Below are positions 45,307-54,499 of a stretch of DNA of 61,962 nt, piece after piece. Source of the DNA: Streptomyces laculatispora. Lineage in GTDB: Bacteria > Actinomycetota > Actinomycetes > Streptomycetales > Streptomycetaceae. The number at the start of each line of letters is the position of its first letter. The first letter of the stretch is position 1. The notes beneath the pieces were generated by a model. The model was not told the origin of the DNA. It did not search any database and was given only the letters and a program-made list of their open reading frames with translations. The position numbers were made by a program, and so were the translations under genes. The stretch is from positions 1 through 61,962 of the forward strand of contig NZ_JAFMPZ010000001.1 in assembly GCF_017353455.1 (NCBI RefSeq). The letters are read 5' to 3'.

Positions 45307-47463
45307 TCACGAGAGTCCGATCCGGTTCATGGGTATCCGCTGGTAGCCGGGGAGTTGAGCGGCGATCAGGTCGTCGTTGCCCAGGGTCGGCTTCCCGTCC
45401 ACGACTGTCACGACGCCGGGATCGGCAGTGAGTGTCAGATTGTGGTCAACCGTTCCGTACGTGCGCGCGGACGGGGCGATGCTCAGCGCGGCGACGGTGT
45501 AGAGCGCGTTGTACTCGACGACGTCGTACTTCGGGTACGCCGGCTGGTCGTCGGCGATGTTCACGAGGTTCGGATAGCGCGACCGCCAGGGCTCTTCCTG
45601 GTAGGGAACGGCGGCCAGCATGTTGTACATACCCCAGGCGCCACCGGGCGCTACGTTCGCCGCCGCCCAGTTGAGTCCTCGTTCGTCGAGCGTCACCGAA
45701 CGGCCGGACGACAGCATGATGTTGTTGCTGATGACGTTGTCCCGGCCGCCGCCGATCTGGAAGGCGGTGTCCACCTTGTAGAAGATGTTGCCGAACGCCG
45801 TCGTTCCGCAGAAGCAGTCGTCCAGGTAGACGCCCGAGGCGAAGTGGGATCCGCCGCTGCCCACGATGTCGTGCAGGAAGTTGTAGCGGATGACCGTGCC
45901 GCGTCCGGTCCACTCCCGTCCCGCGTAGATGGCGCCGGCGTCGTTGGTCTCCTTCACCACATCGTTGATCTCGTTGTACTCGATCACGTGATCGTTGCCG
46001 CGGAAGAGGATGGCGACGTGCGGCGCATCGTAGATGTGGTTGTTGGCGACGTGGTTTCCGACACCGGCGAGTTCGACCGCGGGGCTGTACGTCAACTGGA
46101 GGCGGCTGTAGTCGTGGATCTCGTTGCCGACCGCCCGGTTGCGCGCCGGGGTGAGGGTGGCCCGGTCACCGCCGGCGAGGGCGATGCCACCTTGGCCGGT
46201 GGCCTGGATGTGGCAGCCGCGGACCTCGTTCCCCGATCCGCCGTGCGGTCCGGCCGAGACACTCGTGTCACCGATCGTGACCGCGCGACCGCCCAGGAGC
46301 CGCAGGGTGCAGTCCGCGACCGTGTTGGACGTGCCGTCGGTGATGACGATGCCGTCGCCGCGCGACCCCTCGAACGTGAGGTTCGAGAACGTGACGTTCG
46401 AGCAGCCGTTGAGGACGGCCATCGGGTCGGCGAGCAGCGACAGTTGCACCGACGCGCCGGTCAGGTCACTCGGCGGGTACAGGTACAGCTTCCCGGTGGC
46501 CCGGTCGAGGTACCACTCACCCGGCGAGTCGAGTTCCTCAAGCACGTTGTAGTAGTAGTAGCGCTGGCCCGCCTTGACGCTGTACATGCTGGCGGTCTTG
46601 GTGGAGACCGTCTGCGCCGCCGGGTCGATCGCCTTGATCTGAAGGTTGCCGTCGGCCCACTCGTAGAACCAGTAGCCCTGCATCCACACGTCACTGGTGT
46701 CGGTCCAGGTCGACGGCCGGGGGTCGGTGTACTTGAACGTGGCCCCCTTGGCGAATTCGGCGGCCATCTTGTCGGGGTCACCGAGGACGCTGCGGGGGTT
46801 CCCGCCCGGGTCGATGACCTGGCCGACGGCGAGGAACCCGGTGCTCGGGTAACGGGCGAGGGTCATCGCCTCGCTGTTGAAGAACAGTTCGGGCGGGGTG
46901 ACCGTGCGCGGCAGGCCGTATCCGGTCTGGACGATCTGGCCGTAGTCGGTGATCCCGAGCGCCTTCAGGTCGAACTCACGGACGATGTCACGTGAACCGA
47001 CCGGGAGACGGTTGCGTATCGCCTCGTCGCTGACCGCCTCGAACCCGGTAGCAGGCAGGTCCACGCCGCCGACGAGCCGGACGTGTTCGCCGTTGTAGGC
47101 GGCGTAGGTGACCGGCCGGCCCGGCGCACCGGAGTCCTGCGCTTCGAGGGTGAAGCTTCGCGTCCGCCGGTACGTGCCGCCCCGGAGGAAGACGGTCACC
47201 GGTGCCGTGGCACGGCCCGGCGCACCCTGCCGCCAGGCCCGGATCGCGTCGCGTGCCTTCTCCGGCGTCGCGAATGGGGCGGCCTGCGTGCCCCGGTTCG
47301 AGTCCTTCCCGTCCGTTGCCACGAAGAAGGACTTCTGGTCCTCGGCCCGTTCTCGCCGGTCACCGGTACCGGCGTGGGCCGGCCCGGCGATGAGGGCTGC
47401 CGACGCACCGGCACCGACGGCCCCGGCGGCCCTGAGGAGATCACGTCGAGAGAATCTGGACAT
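45307..47463 (-). CDS. Tat-exported right-handed beta-helix protein, probable glycoside hydrolase or lyase
   Basis: A 718-aa protein. The N-terminus SRRDLLRAAG with a hydrophobic stretch and AHA is a Tat signal peptide, so it is secreted. FFVATDGKDSNRGTQAAPFA followed by APVTVFLRGGTY and DSGAPGRPVTYAAY is the usual opening of bacterial beta-helix carbohydrate enzymes. Repeats such as NVTFSNLTFEGSRGDGI, ADCTLRLLGGRAV and NVISNNIMLSSG build the helix. Similar architecture occurs in families such as GH141 (including an alpha-L-fucosidase), GH120 and GH110, and I cannot choose between them. It is divergent from the sugar transporter operon, with which it probably shares regulation, and it would release the imported oligosaccharide. 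Confidence 0.75.
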   Translation of the reverse strand: MSRFSRRDLLRAAGAVGAGASAALIAGPAHAGTGDRRERAEDQKSFFVATDGKDSNRGTQAAPFATPEKARDAIRAWRQGAPGRATAPVTVFLRGGTYRRTRSFTLEAQDSGAPGRPVTYAAYNGEHVRLVGGVDLPATGFEAVSDEAIRNRLPVGSRDIVREFDLKALGITDYGQIVQTGYGLPRTVTPPELFFNSEAMTLARYPSTGFLAVGQVIDPGGNPRSVLGDPDKMAAEFAKGATFKYTDPRPSTWTDTSDVWMQGYWFYEWADGNLQIKAIDPAAQTVSTKTASMYSVKAGQRYYYYNVLEELDSPGEWYLDRATGKLYLYPPSDLTGASVQLSLLADPMAVLNGCSNVTFSNLTFEGSRGDGIVITDGTSNTVADCTLRLLGGRAVTIGDTSVSAGPHGGSGNEVRGCHIQATGQGGIALAGGDRATLTPARNRAVGNEIHDYSRLQLTYSPAVELAGVGNHVANNHIYDAPHVAILFRGNDHVIEYNEINDVVKETNDAGAIYAGREWTGRGTVIRYNFLHDIVGSGGSHFASGVYLDDCFCGTTAFGNIFYKVDTAFQIGGGRDNVISNNIMLSSGRSVTLDERGLNWAAANVAPGGAWGMYNMLAAVPYQEEPWRSRYPNLVNIADDQPAYPKYDVVEYNALYTVAALSIAPSARTYGTVDHNLTLTADPGVVTVVDGKPTLGNDDLIAAQLPGYQRIPMNRIGLS

Positions 47464-47552
47464 GTAGTGCCTTTCGTAGGTGCCTACTGGAACCGGGCCC
47501 TCGGTCCGGGCGCACAGCGCCTCCGGCGGGGCCCTCGTTGCACGATGCTGCG

Positions 47553-47576
47553 GCTAATCGATAATCGCTGAGCGAC
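47553..47576. promoter_or_regulatory. Candidate operator for the beta-helix gene
   Basis: GCTAATCGATAATCGCTGAGCGAC, read on the minus strand, contains GCGATTATCGATTAGC, which shares GCGATTA and ATCGAT with the repeat block at 47,724. It lies 90 bases upstream of the beta-helix start on the divergent side, as expected for a common regulator. Confidence 0.5.
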
Positions 47577-47723
47577 AAGTAGTGGGTCGGCGGCAGCGAG
47601 TGTCAAGGGGTCTTGCAAAACCCGCTGAAAGAAGCCGAGTTCACCCGCCACGTAGGTTGCGAACGGGTAACGCTGCCGTTGCCAGCTCTTGACCGCTGCC
47701 CGGCAGGTCCTCGATGGTGAGCT

Positions 47724-47757
47724 CGCTATCGATAAGCGATAAGCGATTAGCGATCGA
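47724..47757 (+). promoter_or_regulatory. Period-7 tandem repeat overlapping the binding-protein leader, likely operator
   Basis: After CGCTAT the sequence runs CGATAAG, CGATAAG, CGATTAG, CGATCGA, four near-identical 7-base units, ending at the GGAGG ribosome site. Embedded palindromes (TATCGATA, CGATCG) give alternative dimer sites. A bound repressor here would block both transcription and translation of the transporter operon. The FadR-type regulator encoded at 55,377 is the obvious candidate. Confidence 0.55.
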
Positions 47758-47768
47758 TGGAGGTTTCG

Positions 47769-49028
47769 ATGGTTTCGGGTTCTCGCCGGCACCTGGTCAA
47801 GCTGGGTGCCATCGCCATATCCGCCGCACTGCTCACGGGCTGCTCGACCGGCTCGGACTCAGCAGGCGGCGACAAGAACATCCGCATGCTGGTCAACATC
47901 ACTCCGGTGCTCACCAAGCAGTTCTACAAGGACCTGGTGGCGGGGTACGTCGCCAGTCACCCCGGAGTGAAGGTCACGATCGAGGCGCCCACCGGCAGGG
48001 GCATCGAGGACACGCTGAAGCAGCAACTGGCCGCGGGCAGCCCGCCCGACATCCTTGCCGGCGGGCAGAACACGGCTCTCGCCGGACAGATGGAGCCGCT
48101 GCCCGACGAGCAGTGGGTGAAGGACGCACCGTTCGCGGAGGTGTCCAAGCTGGACGGCAAGGTGTGGATGGCCGGTACCGGCGTCCAGCTCCAGTCACTG
48201 GTGTTCTACAACAAGGCTGCCTTCGCCAAGGCCGGTGTCACCGGGACGCCCAAGACGGTCGACGAGTTCACCGCCGCGCTGCGCAGGCTGAAGGGCGCCG
48301 GTTACACGCCGCTGCAGACCGGTGGTGAGTGGACCACCGGCGCGCAGGCCCTGATGATGGCCAACCCGAACGTGATGAACACCGAGCCGCAGTGGTACGC
48401 GAAGCGGAACAAGGGCTCCGTGACCTTCGCCGGCAGCAACTACGCCAAGTACCTGGGCGTCTACCAGTCCTGGATCAAGGACGGCCTGGTTCCCAAGGAC
48501 GCCAACGGCATCAAGTACCAGGACATGATCAACAACTTCACGGCCGGCAAGTCGGCGACGATGGTGATGGGCAACTGGCTGGCGGCCTCGCTCGCCGAAG
48601 CGAAGCCGGGCATCGACGCGGGCGTGTTCCCCGTCCCCACGTTCGACGGCTCCACGCCGCCACAGGCGGCCAACCCGGCCATGCCGTACTCGGTGCTCAA
48701 GAGCTCCAAGCACTCGGACGCGGCAATAGACCTGGTGAAGTACCTGGTCAGCGACAAGAAGGCGATCACGAAGGCGCTGAGCGCGGAGGGCAACTTCCGT
48801 ACCGGGTACAGCTACGAAGCCTCCCCGCTGACCAAGGACATCGCGAAGCTCCTCGACGAGGCCGGCGGCAAGACCGTGGCGGTCGGCCCCGGCCTGGGCG
48901 ACAACTCCTCCCCGTCGGGCTTCCCCGCAGAGTTCAACACCCAGGTCCAGAGCATGTATCTCGGGACGACAGCCGATCAGGTGGCGGGTTCCATGGACAA
49001 GTGGTGGGCCGCGAATGCGCCCAAGTAA
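47769..49028 (+). CDS. CUT1 sugar ABC transporter substrate-binding lipoprotein
   Basis: A 419-aa protein. I chose the ATG at 47769, five bases after GGAGG; the ATG at 47757 contains that site. A signal peptide ends in LLTGC with the lipid-attachment Cys at 25. The mature protein is a family 1 extracellular binding protein (PDILAGGQNTALAGQMEPL, AYxxNxxxF-type hinge LVFYNKAAFAKAGV, GNWLAASLAEAKPG, SDAAIDLVKYLVSDK). It binds an oligosaccharide outside the cell and delivers it to the two permeases encoded next. No ATPase gene is present, so a shared MsiK-type ATPase is expected. Confidence 0.92.
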   Translation: MVSGSRRHLVKLGAIAISAALLTGCSTGSDSAGGDKNIRMLVNITPVLTKQFYKDLVAGYVASHPGVKVTIEAPTGRGIEDTLKQQLAAGSPPDILAGGQNTALAGQMEPLPDEQWVKDAPFAEVSKLDGKVWMAGTGVQLQSLVFYNKAAFAKAGVTGTPKTVDEFTAALRRLKGAGYTPLQTGGEWTTGAQALMMANPNVMNTEPQWYAKRNKGSVTFAGSNYAKYLGVYQSWIKDGLVPKDANGIKYQDMINNFTAGKSATMVMGNWLAASLAEAKPGIDAGVFPVPTFDGSTPPQAANPAMPYSVLKSSKHSDAAIDLVKYLVSDKKAITKALSAEGNFRTGYSYEASPLTKDIAKLLDEAGGKTVAVGPGLGDNSSPSGFPAEFNTQVQSMYLGTTADQVAGSMDKWWAANAPK

Positions 49029-49995
49029 CGTGACGCTCAACGCTCCTGGACCGTCGGACAACCCGCCGGTCCCCGAGCGCCCCCGTCACACTCACCACAC
49101 TTCCCCGCGCCCGCTGCGCGTACGCGCCGCCCGCAGCCTGCCCAGCATCTTCATGGTCGGCCCCGCACTGGCGGCGATCGTGGCCTTCATCCTCACCCCC
49201 GTCGTGGTCGCCGGACGGCTCAGCCTCACCGACTGGGACGGTTTCTCCGACAACTCCAAATTCCTCGGCCTGGACAACTACGTTCAGCTGTTCCACGACC
49301 CGGACGTGGCGAGCGCGGCATACGTCACGCTCGTGATCGCGGTGGTCGGTACCGTGGCCTGCAACGTCCTCGGCCTGGGCCTCGCGGTCATGCTCAACGG
49401 CCAGGGGCGCGTCAAAGCGATGCTGCGGGGCCTGTTCTTCTACCCGCACGTGCTCGGCGCGGTCATCATCGGTTTCCTGTGGTCGGCCATACTGAGCAGC
49501 GAAGGAGCGGTCAACACCCTCCTGACCGCGGCGCACCGCTCGAAGATCCCGTTCCTGTCCGATCCGCAGTGGGCGCTCGCAGCGGTCGTCTTCGTGGTGA
49601 TCTGGTCGACGTTCGGGGTGAACGTGGTCCTCTACCTCGCCGGGCTGCAGACGATCCCTGAGTCGCTCCTGGAGGCGGCGCGCATCGACGGCGCCTCACG
49701 CTGGCAGACGTTCCGCCAGGTCGTGCTGCCGATGCTGGCACCCACGGTGACGATCAACGTGGTCCTCGTACTCGTCCAACTGCTTCGGGTCTACGACCTG
49801 GTACTGGCGATGACCGACGGTGGTCCGGCCGGCCACACGCAGACGTATGCGTACCTGGTCCTGTCGGAGTCGTTCCTGAACGGGAAGATCGGCTACGCCT
49901 CGGCCCAGAGCATCGTCCTCATGGTCGTCATCGCGGTGCTTGCCGTCGTGATCGTGGCGCTGCGCCAGCGCAGCGAGAAGGCGGTGGAACTGTGA
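49015..49995 (+). CDS. CUT1 sugar ABC transporter permease (first)
   Basis: 326 aa if started at the ATG at 49015, which overlaps the lipoprotein gene by 14 bases; the GTG at 49030, just after that stop, is equally possible. Six membrane segments are visible, beginning with IFMVGPALAAIVAFILTPVV. The ATPase-contacting EAA loop reads EAARIDGASRWQTFRQVVLP. It is a MalF-type subunit with the LTDWDGF and LGLDNYVQLF features of this family. It forms the channel together with the next gene product. Confidence 0.92.
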   Translation: MRPSNVTLNAPGPSDNPPVPERPRHTHHTSPRPLRVRAARSLPSIFMVGPALAAIVAFILTPVVVAGRLSLTDWDGFSDNSKFLGLDNYVQLFHDPDVASAAYVTLVIAVVGTVACNVLGLGLAVMLNGQGRVKAMLRGLFFYPHVLGAVIIGFLWSAILSSEGAVNTLLTAAHRSKIPFLSDPQWALAAVVFVVIWSTFGVNVVLYLAGLQTIPESLLEAARIDGASRWQTFRQVVLPMLAPTVTINVVLVLVQLLRVYDLVLAMTDGGPAGHTQTYAYLVLSESFLNGKIGYASAQSIVLMVVIAVLAVVIVALRQRSEKAVEL

Positions 49996-50828
49996 ACCGC
50001 AATGCAGGCAGCCGGGTCGGCTCGGTCATGCTCGGTCTCTTCGCACTGGTCATGCTGGCGCCGCTGTACCTCGTGATCGTCAACGCGTTCAAACCGGAAT
50101 CGGCGATCCGTCAACGGCCGTTCTCCGCCGACCCGGGCGTGCTGTCCACGGACTATCTCCGATCGGCGCTGTCGTCGCCGGACTACAACATCATCAAGGC
50201 GTTCGGTGTGACGGTGCTGTTCGTGGTCCTGGTCAACGCGCTGTCTCTGGCGCTTGCCGGTCCGGCCGCCTACGTCATCGCCCGGGGTACCCGCCCGTGG
50301 CACAAGGGGATGCTGCTGGTGTTCCTGGCCGGGCTGTTCATCCCCGGGCAGGTCCTGGTCATCCCGGTGATCTACGTGCTGCGCTTCACGGGTCTGATGG
50401 GCACGATCCCCGGCTTCGTCATGTACGAGGCGACGCTGACCCTGCCCCTGTCGATGTTCCTGTTCGTGGGCTACATCAAGTCCATCCCCCGGGAGCTCGA
50501 CGAGGCGGCGCAGATCGACGGCGCGGGCCGGCTGCGCACCTTCTGGCAAGTGATCTTCCCGCTGATGCGGCCGGTCGTGGTCACCGCGGTCGTCCTGCAC
50601 ACCATCGGGGTCTGGACGGACTTCGTGAACCCGCAGATCGTGCTGGGTCCGACGTCGGGCCTGTATACCGTGATGACCGGCGTGTACTCCGCGATCGGTC
50701 TGCACACCACCGACCTGTCCGTGGTCTACCCGACGCTGCTCCTGGCGATCGCACCGGTGCTGGTCTTCTTCGTGATCATGCAACGCAAGATCGTCGGTGG
50801 CCTCACCGCCGGCGCGACGAAGGGGTGA
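49992..50828 (+). CDS. CUT1 sugar ABC transporter permease (second)
   Basis: A 278-aa MalG-type subunit; the GTG at 49992 overlaps the previous stop (GTGA). Membrane helices are clear, starting with VMLGLFALVMLAPLYLVIVN. The conserved VNAFKP follows the first helix, and the EAA loop is DEAAQIDGAGRLRTFWQVIF. The short cytoplasmic C-terminus is typical. It pairs with the first permease. Confidence 0.93.
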   Translation: MNRNAGSRVGSVMLGLFALVMLAPLYLVIVNAFKPESAIRQRPFSADPGVLSTDYLRSALSSPDYNIIKAFGVTVLFVVLVNALSLALAGPAAYVIARGTRPWHKGMLLVFLAGLFIPGQVLVIPVIYVLRFTGLMGTIPGFVMYEATLTLPLSMFLFVGYIKSIPRELDEAAQIDGAGRLRTFWQVIFPLMRPVVVTAVVLHTIGVWTDFVNPQIVLGPTSGLYTVMTGVYSAIGLHTTDLSVVYPTLLLAIAPVLVFFVIMQRKIVGGLTAGATKG

Positions 50829-52789
50829 CCGTGGGCAAGCACATGGTGAGCGTGACGGCGTCCGTGCCGGCCTGCGAACCGCCGGCCTGGGCCGTACTGC
50901 AACGACAGCTGTTCTCGGTGCTGGACGAGACATGGCGGGTCTTCGAGGACCGGTACTGCCACCCCGACGGCGGGCTGCGCTTCGACGGGGAACTGAAAGG
51001 CCGTGACGGGGCGGACGACTTCTACGAACCGTTCTTCAACTGGCCGATGCTGTACATGCTCGGCGGGGCGGACGACCTCCTCGACGCCTGCAAGAAGCAC
51101 TGGAACGGGATCACTCGACAGCTTTCCGAAGCCGGGTTCCTGGTCGATGAGTACGAGCGCGGGTACGACTGGTTCCACCAGGGCGAGTCGCTGCTGATGT
51201 TCTACGGGATCTGCGCGGCCGACCCGTCCGACGACACGTTCCGCGAGCGGGCGCTGCGCTTCGCCGACCTCTACCTGCCCACCTCGCCCGTCGGCAATGT
51301 CGACGGCTCGCAGCGGATCATCCGGGCTCCGCACACCGGGGCCGGCGGACCGCGCCGGGGCGTGGACGACGGATGGGCGCAGGGGTTCGGCGCCGGACTG
51401 ACCAACATGAAACCGTACGGCCTTCCCCTGGAGGATCTGCCCGGCATCGACACCTGGGACGACCTGGCCGACCCCGTCAACGCGCGGCGTATGGGCGAGG
51501 CGATGAACCGGCGGCTCGGCGACGGCGACGTCGCGGTGAACCTCGCTTCCACCTCGCTGATCGCCAACGCGTGGCTGTACACGGGCGAGGACCGGTACCG
51601 CGACTGGCTCGTCGACTACGTGCAGGCCTGGCGGGACCGGGCCGCCGCCGCGGGCGGCGTCATCCCCGACAACGTGGGGCCCTCCGGGGAGGTCGGTGAG
51701 CTGCACGACGGCCGCTGGTACGGCGGCCCGTACGGCTGGACCTGGCCGCACGGTCTGCACAGCGTCGGCGCGGTCGCGGTCGTCGCTGCCATGAACGCCG
51801 CTCTGGTGACCGGCGACAACGCGTGGTTCGACCTGGCCCGCGCCCCACTGGACCGGGTGCTGGAAGAGGCGACGCGCGGGCCGGTTCGTGACGGTGACTC
51901 CAGCATGGCCTCGACCTGGCTCCAACGCCTCGGCCCTGATGCCGACAGCGACCTGCAACTGGTGCCCTACCGGTACGGCCTGCACGGCTGGTTCGACCAC
52001 CAGCCACTGCAGATCGCCTTCCCGGCCTGGATCTGGTGGTGCTCCGGCGACCCGCAGGACCGGCAGCGGCTGGACCGCGTGGAACGCGAATGCGGCTACG
52101 ACTGGACGACCGTGCACGCCTTCCGTGACAAGGAGGAGGCTGGACACGAGGCGCCGTGGCTCGCCTACCTCGACGGTCGCAACCTCGACTACCCCGCCCG
52201 GTCCCTCGGCATGGCGCTGGGTCAGGTCGCCCGCAGGATGGCACTCGTCCGCGAGGACGCGTCATCGGTCCGCACCGATGACATCCACTGGTGGCAGCGG
52301 CTCAATCCCGTGGTGACCGAGATCCTGGTGCAGCTGACCACCGGCGCTCCCGCCGCTCCTTACAACGGCGGGCTCCAGCAGTCCCGGGTGCGCTACTGGG
52401 ACGCCGACCGCGGCCGTCCCGGCCTGCCGGCCGACGTCGCCGCCCTCGTCGAGGGGCTCGACGAGACCCGGGTCGGCGTCCAGTTGGTCAACCTGAGCAC
52501 TACGCAAGAACGCCGTGTGGTCGTCCAGGCCGGCGCGTTCGCCGAGGACGGCATCGACCACGTCGTGGTGGATCAACTCGACGACGGCTACCCCGGCCCC
52601 AACCGCGCCTACCGGGCAGACGAGTTCACGACCAGTACCCGGCGCATCGACGTGCGCGACAACCACCTGCTGGTGATCCTGCCGCCGGGTACCCGGCTCG
52701 GCCTCGACATGCAGGTCCGGCGCCACCAGTTCACCCCGAGCTACCCCACTTTCGACCGATACCAGGAGAAGCAGAATGACGACCGATGA
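50825..52789 (+). CDS. Cytoplasmic protein of unassigned family, possible alpha-helical-barrel glycosidase
   Basis: About 654 aa from the GTG at 50825, which overlaps the permease stop; GTG 50831 or ATG 50843 are alternatives. It has no signal peptide. Repeated aromatic, helix-like segments (FYEPFFNWPMLYMLGGADDL, YDWFHQGESLLMFY, GWTWPHGLHSVGAVAVVAAM, HGWFDHQPLQIAFPAWIWW) suggest an (alpha/alpha)-barrel of the six-hairpin kind, with a beta-sandwich-like C-terminus from about 550. Its place directly after the permeases fits a hydrolase acting on the imported oligosaccharide. No catalytic residue or family can be assigned with certainty. Confidence 0.6.
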   Translation: MTVGKHMVSVTASVPACEPPAWAVLQRQLFSVLDETWRVFEDRYCHPDGGLRFDGELKGRDGADDFYEPFFNWPMLYMLGGADDLLDACKKHWNGITRQLSEAGFLVDEYERGYDWFHQGESLLMFYGICAADPSDDTFRERALRFADLYLPTSPVGNVDGSQRIIRAPHTGAGGPRRGVDDGWAQGFGAGLTNMKPYGLPLEDLPGIDTWDDLADPVNARRMGEAMNRRLGDGDVAVNLASTSLIANAWLYTGEDRYRDWLVDYVQAWRDRAAAAGGVIPDNVGPSGEVGELHDGRWYGGPYGWTWPHGLHSVGAVAVVAAMNAALVTGDNAWFDLARAPLDRVLEEATRGPVRDGDSSMASTWLQRLGPDADSDLQLVPYRYGLHGWFDHQPLQIAFPAWIWWCSGDPQDRQRLDRVERECGYDWTTVHAFRDKEEAGHEAPWLAYLDGRNLDYPARSLGMALGQVARRMALVREDASSVRTDDIHWWQRLNPVVTEILVQLTTGAPAAPYNGGLQQSRVRYWDADRGRPGLPADVAALVEGLDETRVGVQLVNLSTTQERRVVVQAGAFAEDGIDHVVVDQLDDGYPGPNRAYRADEFTTSTRRIDVRDNHLLVILPPGTRLGLDMQVRRHQFTPSYPTFDRYQEKQNDDR

Positions 52790-53564
52790 ACAGGCCCAGC
52801 CGGTGTTCCCCCTCCCGGTGCGCGGCGACGCGTACCAGCGTGCCGATGCGGGACTGGTGGGCCAGATGGGCCAGGTGAGCAGCGCCACCGCGTGCGCGAA
52901 GCTCCACGGCATGGGCATCAGGCGCACGTGGATGGAGGGGCCGCAGCCCCTCGCGACCGGGCAGAAGATCGCCGGGTCGGCGTTGACGCTCCAGTTCATG
53001 CCGCAGCGCGAGGACATAGCCAGCGGCCTGGCCCAGGAGGCCGTCGAGCGCCAGACCGCCCTGTGGGCGGTGCTGGAGGCGGTACAGCCCGGTGACGTCC
53101 TCGTCATCCAGGCGTACGGGTCGGCGTTCAGCGGCTGTGTCGGCGACATGCTCGTCCGCTACTTCAAGCGCAAGGGCGGCGCCGGGATCGTCGTCGACGG
53201 CCGGATCCGGGACGCTCCGCGGATCCGCGAGCTCGGCGTGCCGATCTGGTGCACCGGCACCACCCCGCACTACGCCTCCCAGTCGGAACTGTTCCCCTGG
53301 GCCTACGACGTGCCGGTTGCCGCCGGCGGAGTGCTGTGCCTGCCCGGCGACATCGTGGTCGCCGACGACGACGGCGCCGTCGTCGTCCCCCAGGCGACCG
53401 CACCGGAGGTGGTCGCCACGGCCCAGGACCACCAGGAGTGGGAGGTGTTCAGCCGGATGCGCCTCGACCAGGGCGCCAAGCTCGGCAACTACTACCCGCT
53501 GACCTCGGAGTCGCGCGCGGAGTACGAGCAGTGGCGCGACCAGCAGCGGTCGTCGCAGCGATGA
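52776..53564 (+). CDS. RraA-like class II aldolase/decarboxylase
   Basis: A 262-aa protein; the ATG at 52776 follows AGGAGAAG and overlaps the previous gene by 14 bases. The RraA/HMG aldolase fold is marked by SSATACAKLHGMG, VQPGDVLVIQAYGS, and GDMLVRYFKRKGGAGIVVDG followed by RIRD, where Arg and Asp bind substrate and metal. Enzymes of this type cleave 4-hydroxy-2-oxo acids or decarboxylate oxaloacetate; they are often misnamed RNase regulators. In this operon it may cleave a keto-deoxy sugar acid or a product of it. Confidence 0.78.
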   Translation: MTTDEQAQPVFPLPVRGDAYQRADAGLVGQMGQVSSATACAKLHGMGIRRTWMEGPQPLATGQKIAGSALTLQFMPQREDIASGLAQEAVERQTALWAVLEAVQPGDVLVIQAYGSAFSGCVGDMLVRYFKRKGGAGIVVDGRIRDAPRIRELGVPIWCTGTTPHYASQSELFPWAYDVPVAAGGVLCLPGDIVVADDDGAVVVPQATAPEVVATAQDHQEWEVFSRMRLDQGAKLGNYYPLTSESRAEYEQWRDQQRSSQR

Positions 53565-54499
53565 ACCAGGTCTCGGGCCCGGGTGTGCTGGGCCGCACCG
53601 GTCTCACGGTCGGCAGGCTCGGCCTGGGCTGCGCGCCCCTGGGCAACCTGTACGAGCCGGTTCCGGAGCAGGACGCCACCGGCACGGTGCATGCCGCGCT
53701 GGCGGGCGGGACGCGCCTGTTCGACACCGCTCCCCGGTACGGCAACGGCGTGTCCGAGCAGCGCCTCGGCCAGGTGCTGGCCGGGGTGCCCAGGTCCGAG
53801 GTCGTCGTCGCGACCAAGGTCGGATACCTCCTGACCGGCGACGGGGCCGAGCCGGACTTCTCCTACGACGGCACCATGCGGTGCCTGGAGGAGAGCCTGA
53901 CCCGGCTAGGCCTGGACCGGGTGGACATCGCGCATGTGCACGACCCCGACCACCATGAGCAGGAGGCCCTCGCGGGGGCCTTCCGCGCCCTGGTCGGCCT
54001 GCGGGAGCAAGGCGTGGTGTCGGCGGTGGGCGCGGGCATGAACCAGAGCGCCATGCTGGAGCGGATCGTCACGCGGGTCGACGTGGACTGCGTGCTGCTG
54101 GCCGGCCGGTACACTCTCCTCGACCAGGAAGCTCTGACGGGCCTGTTGCCCGAATGCGAGGCTCGCGGTGTCGGGGTCGTCCTGGGCGGTGTGTACAATT
54201 CCGGCCTGCTGGCCGATCCGCGACCCGGCGCGAGGTACGACTACCGGACAGCCGAACCGCACAAGGTTGCCGCCGCGCTGGCCATCGCGGAGATCTGTGC
54301 CCGCCACGGGGTGCCGATGAAGGCGGTGGCCCTGCAGTTCGGGTGGGGGCATCCTGCCGTGTCCACTCTGGTCGTCGGAGCCAGGACGGCCGATGAAGTG
54401 CGGGAGAACCTCGCCATGGCGCAGACCACCGTCCCCGCCGACCTGTGGGCAGAGCTGCGCGCGGCGGGGCTGCTCCCGCAGGAGGTGCCGACGCCGTGA
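53561..54499 (+). CDS. Aldo-keto reductase, L-fucose/D-threo-aldose 1-dehydrogenase type
   Basis: A 312-aa AKR; the ATG at 53561 overlaps the previous stop (ATGA). It shows LGRTGLTVGRLGLGCAPLGN, the catalytic Asp-Tyr region FDTAPRYGNGVSEQRLG, Lys in VATKVGYLL, His in DIAHVHDPDHH, and AGRYTLLDQEAL, characteristic of fucose/galactose dehydrogenases of this group. It would oxidise L-fucose, or a sugar of the same configuration, to the lactone. The fuconolactonase-like gene follows directly. Confidence 0.85.
   Translation: MNQVSGPGVLGRTGLTVGRLGLGCAPLGNLYEPVPEQDATGTVHAALAGGTRLFDTAPRYGNGVSEQRLGQVLAGVPRSEVVVATKVGYLLTGDGAEPDFSYDGTMRCLEESLTRLGLDRVDIAHVHDPDHHEQEALAGAFRALVGLREQGVVSAVGAGMNQSAMLERIVTRVDVDCVLLAGRYTLLDQEALTGLLPECEARGVGVVLGGVYNSGLLADPRPGARYDYRTAEPHKVAAALAIAEICARHGVPMKAVALQFGWGHPAVSTLVVGARTADEVRENLAMAQTTVPADLWAELRAAGLLPQEVPTP

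Noticed and set aside
45076..46995. A 639-codon plus-strand frame opposite the beta-helix gene
   Set aside because: Shadow frame; the opposite strand has a Tat signal and beta-helix repeats.
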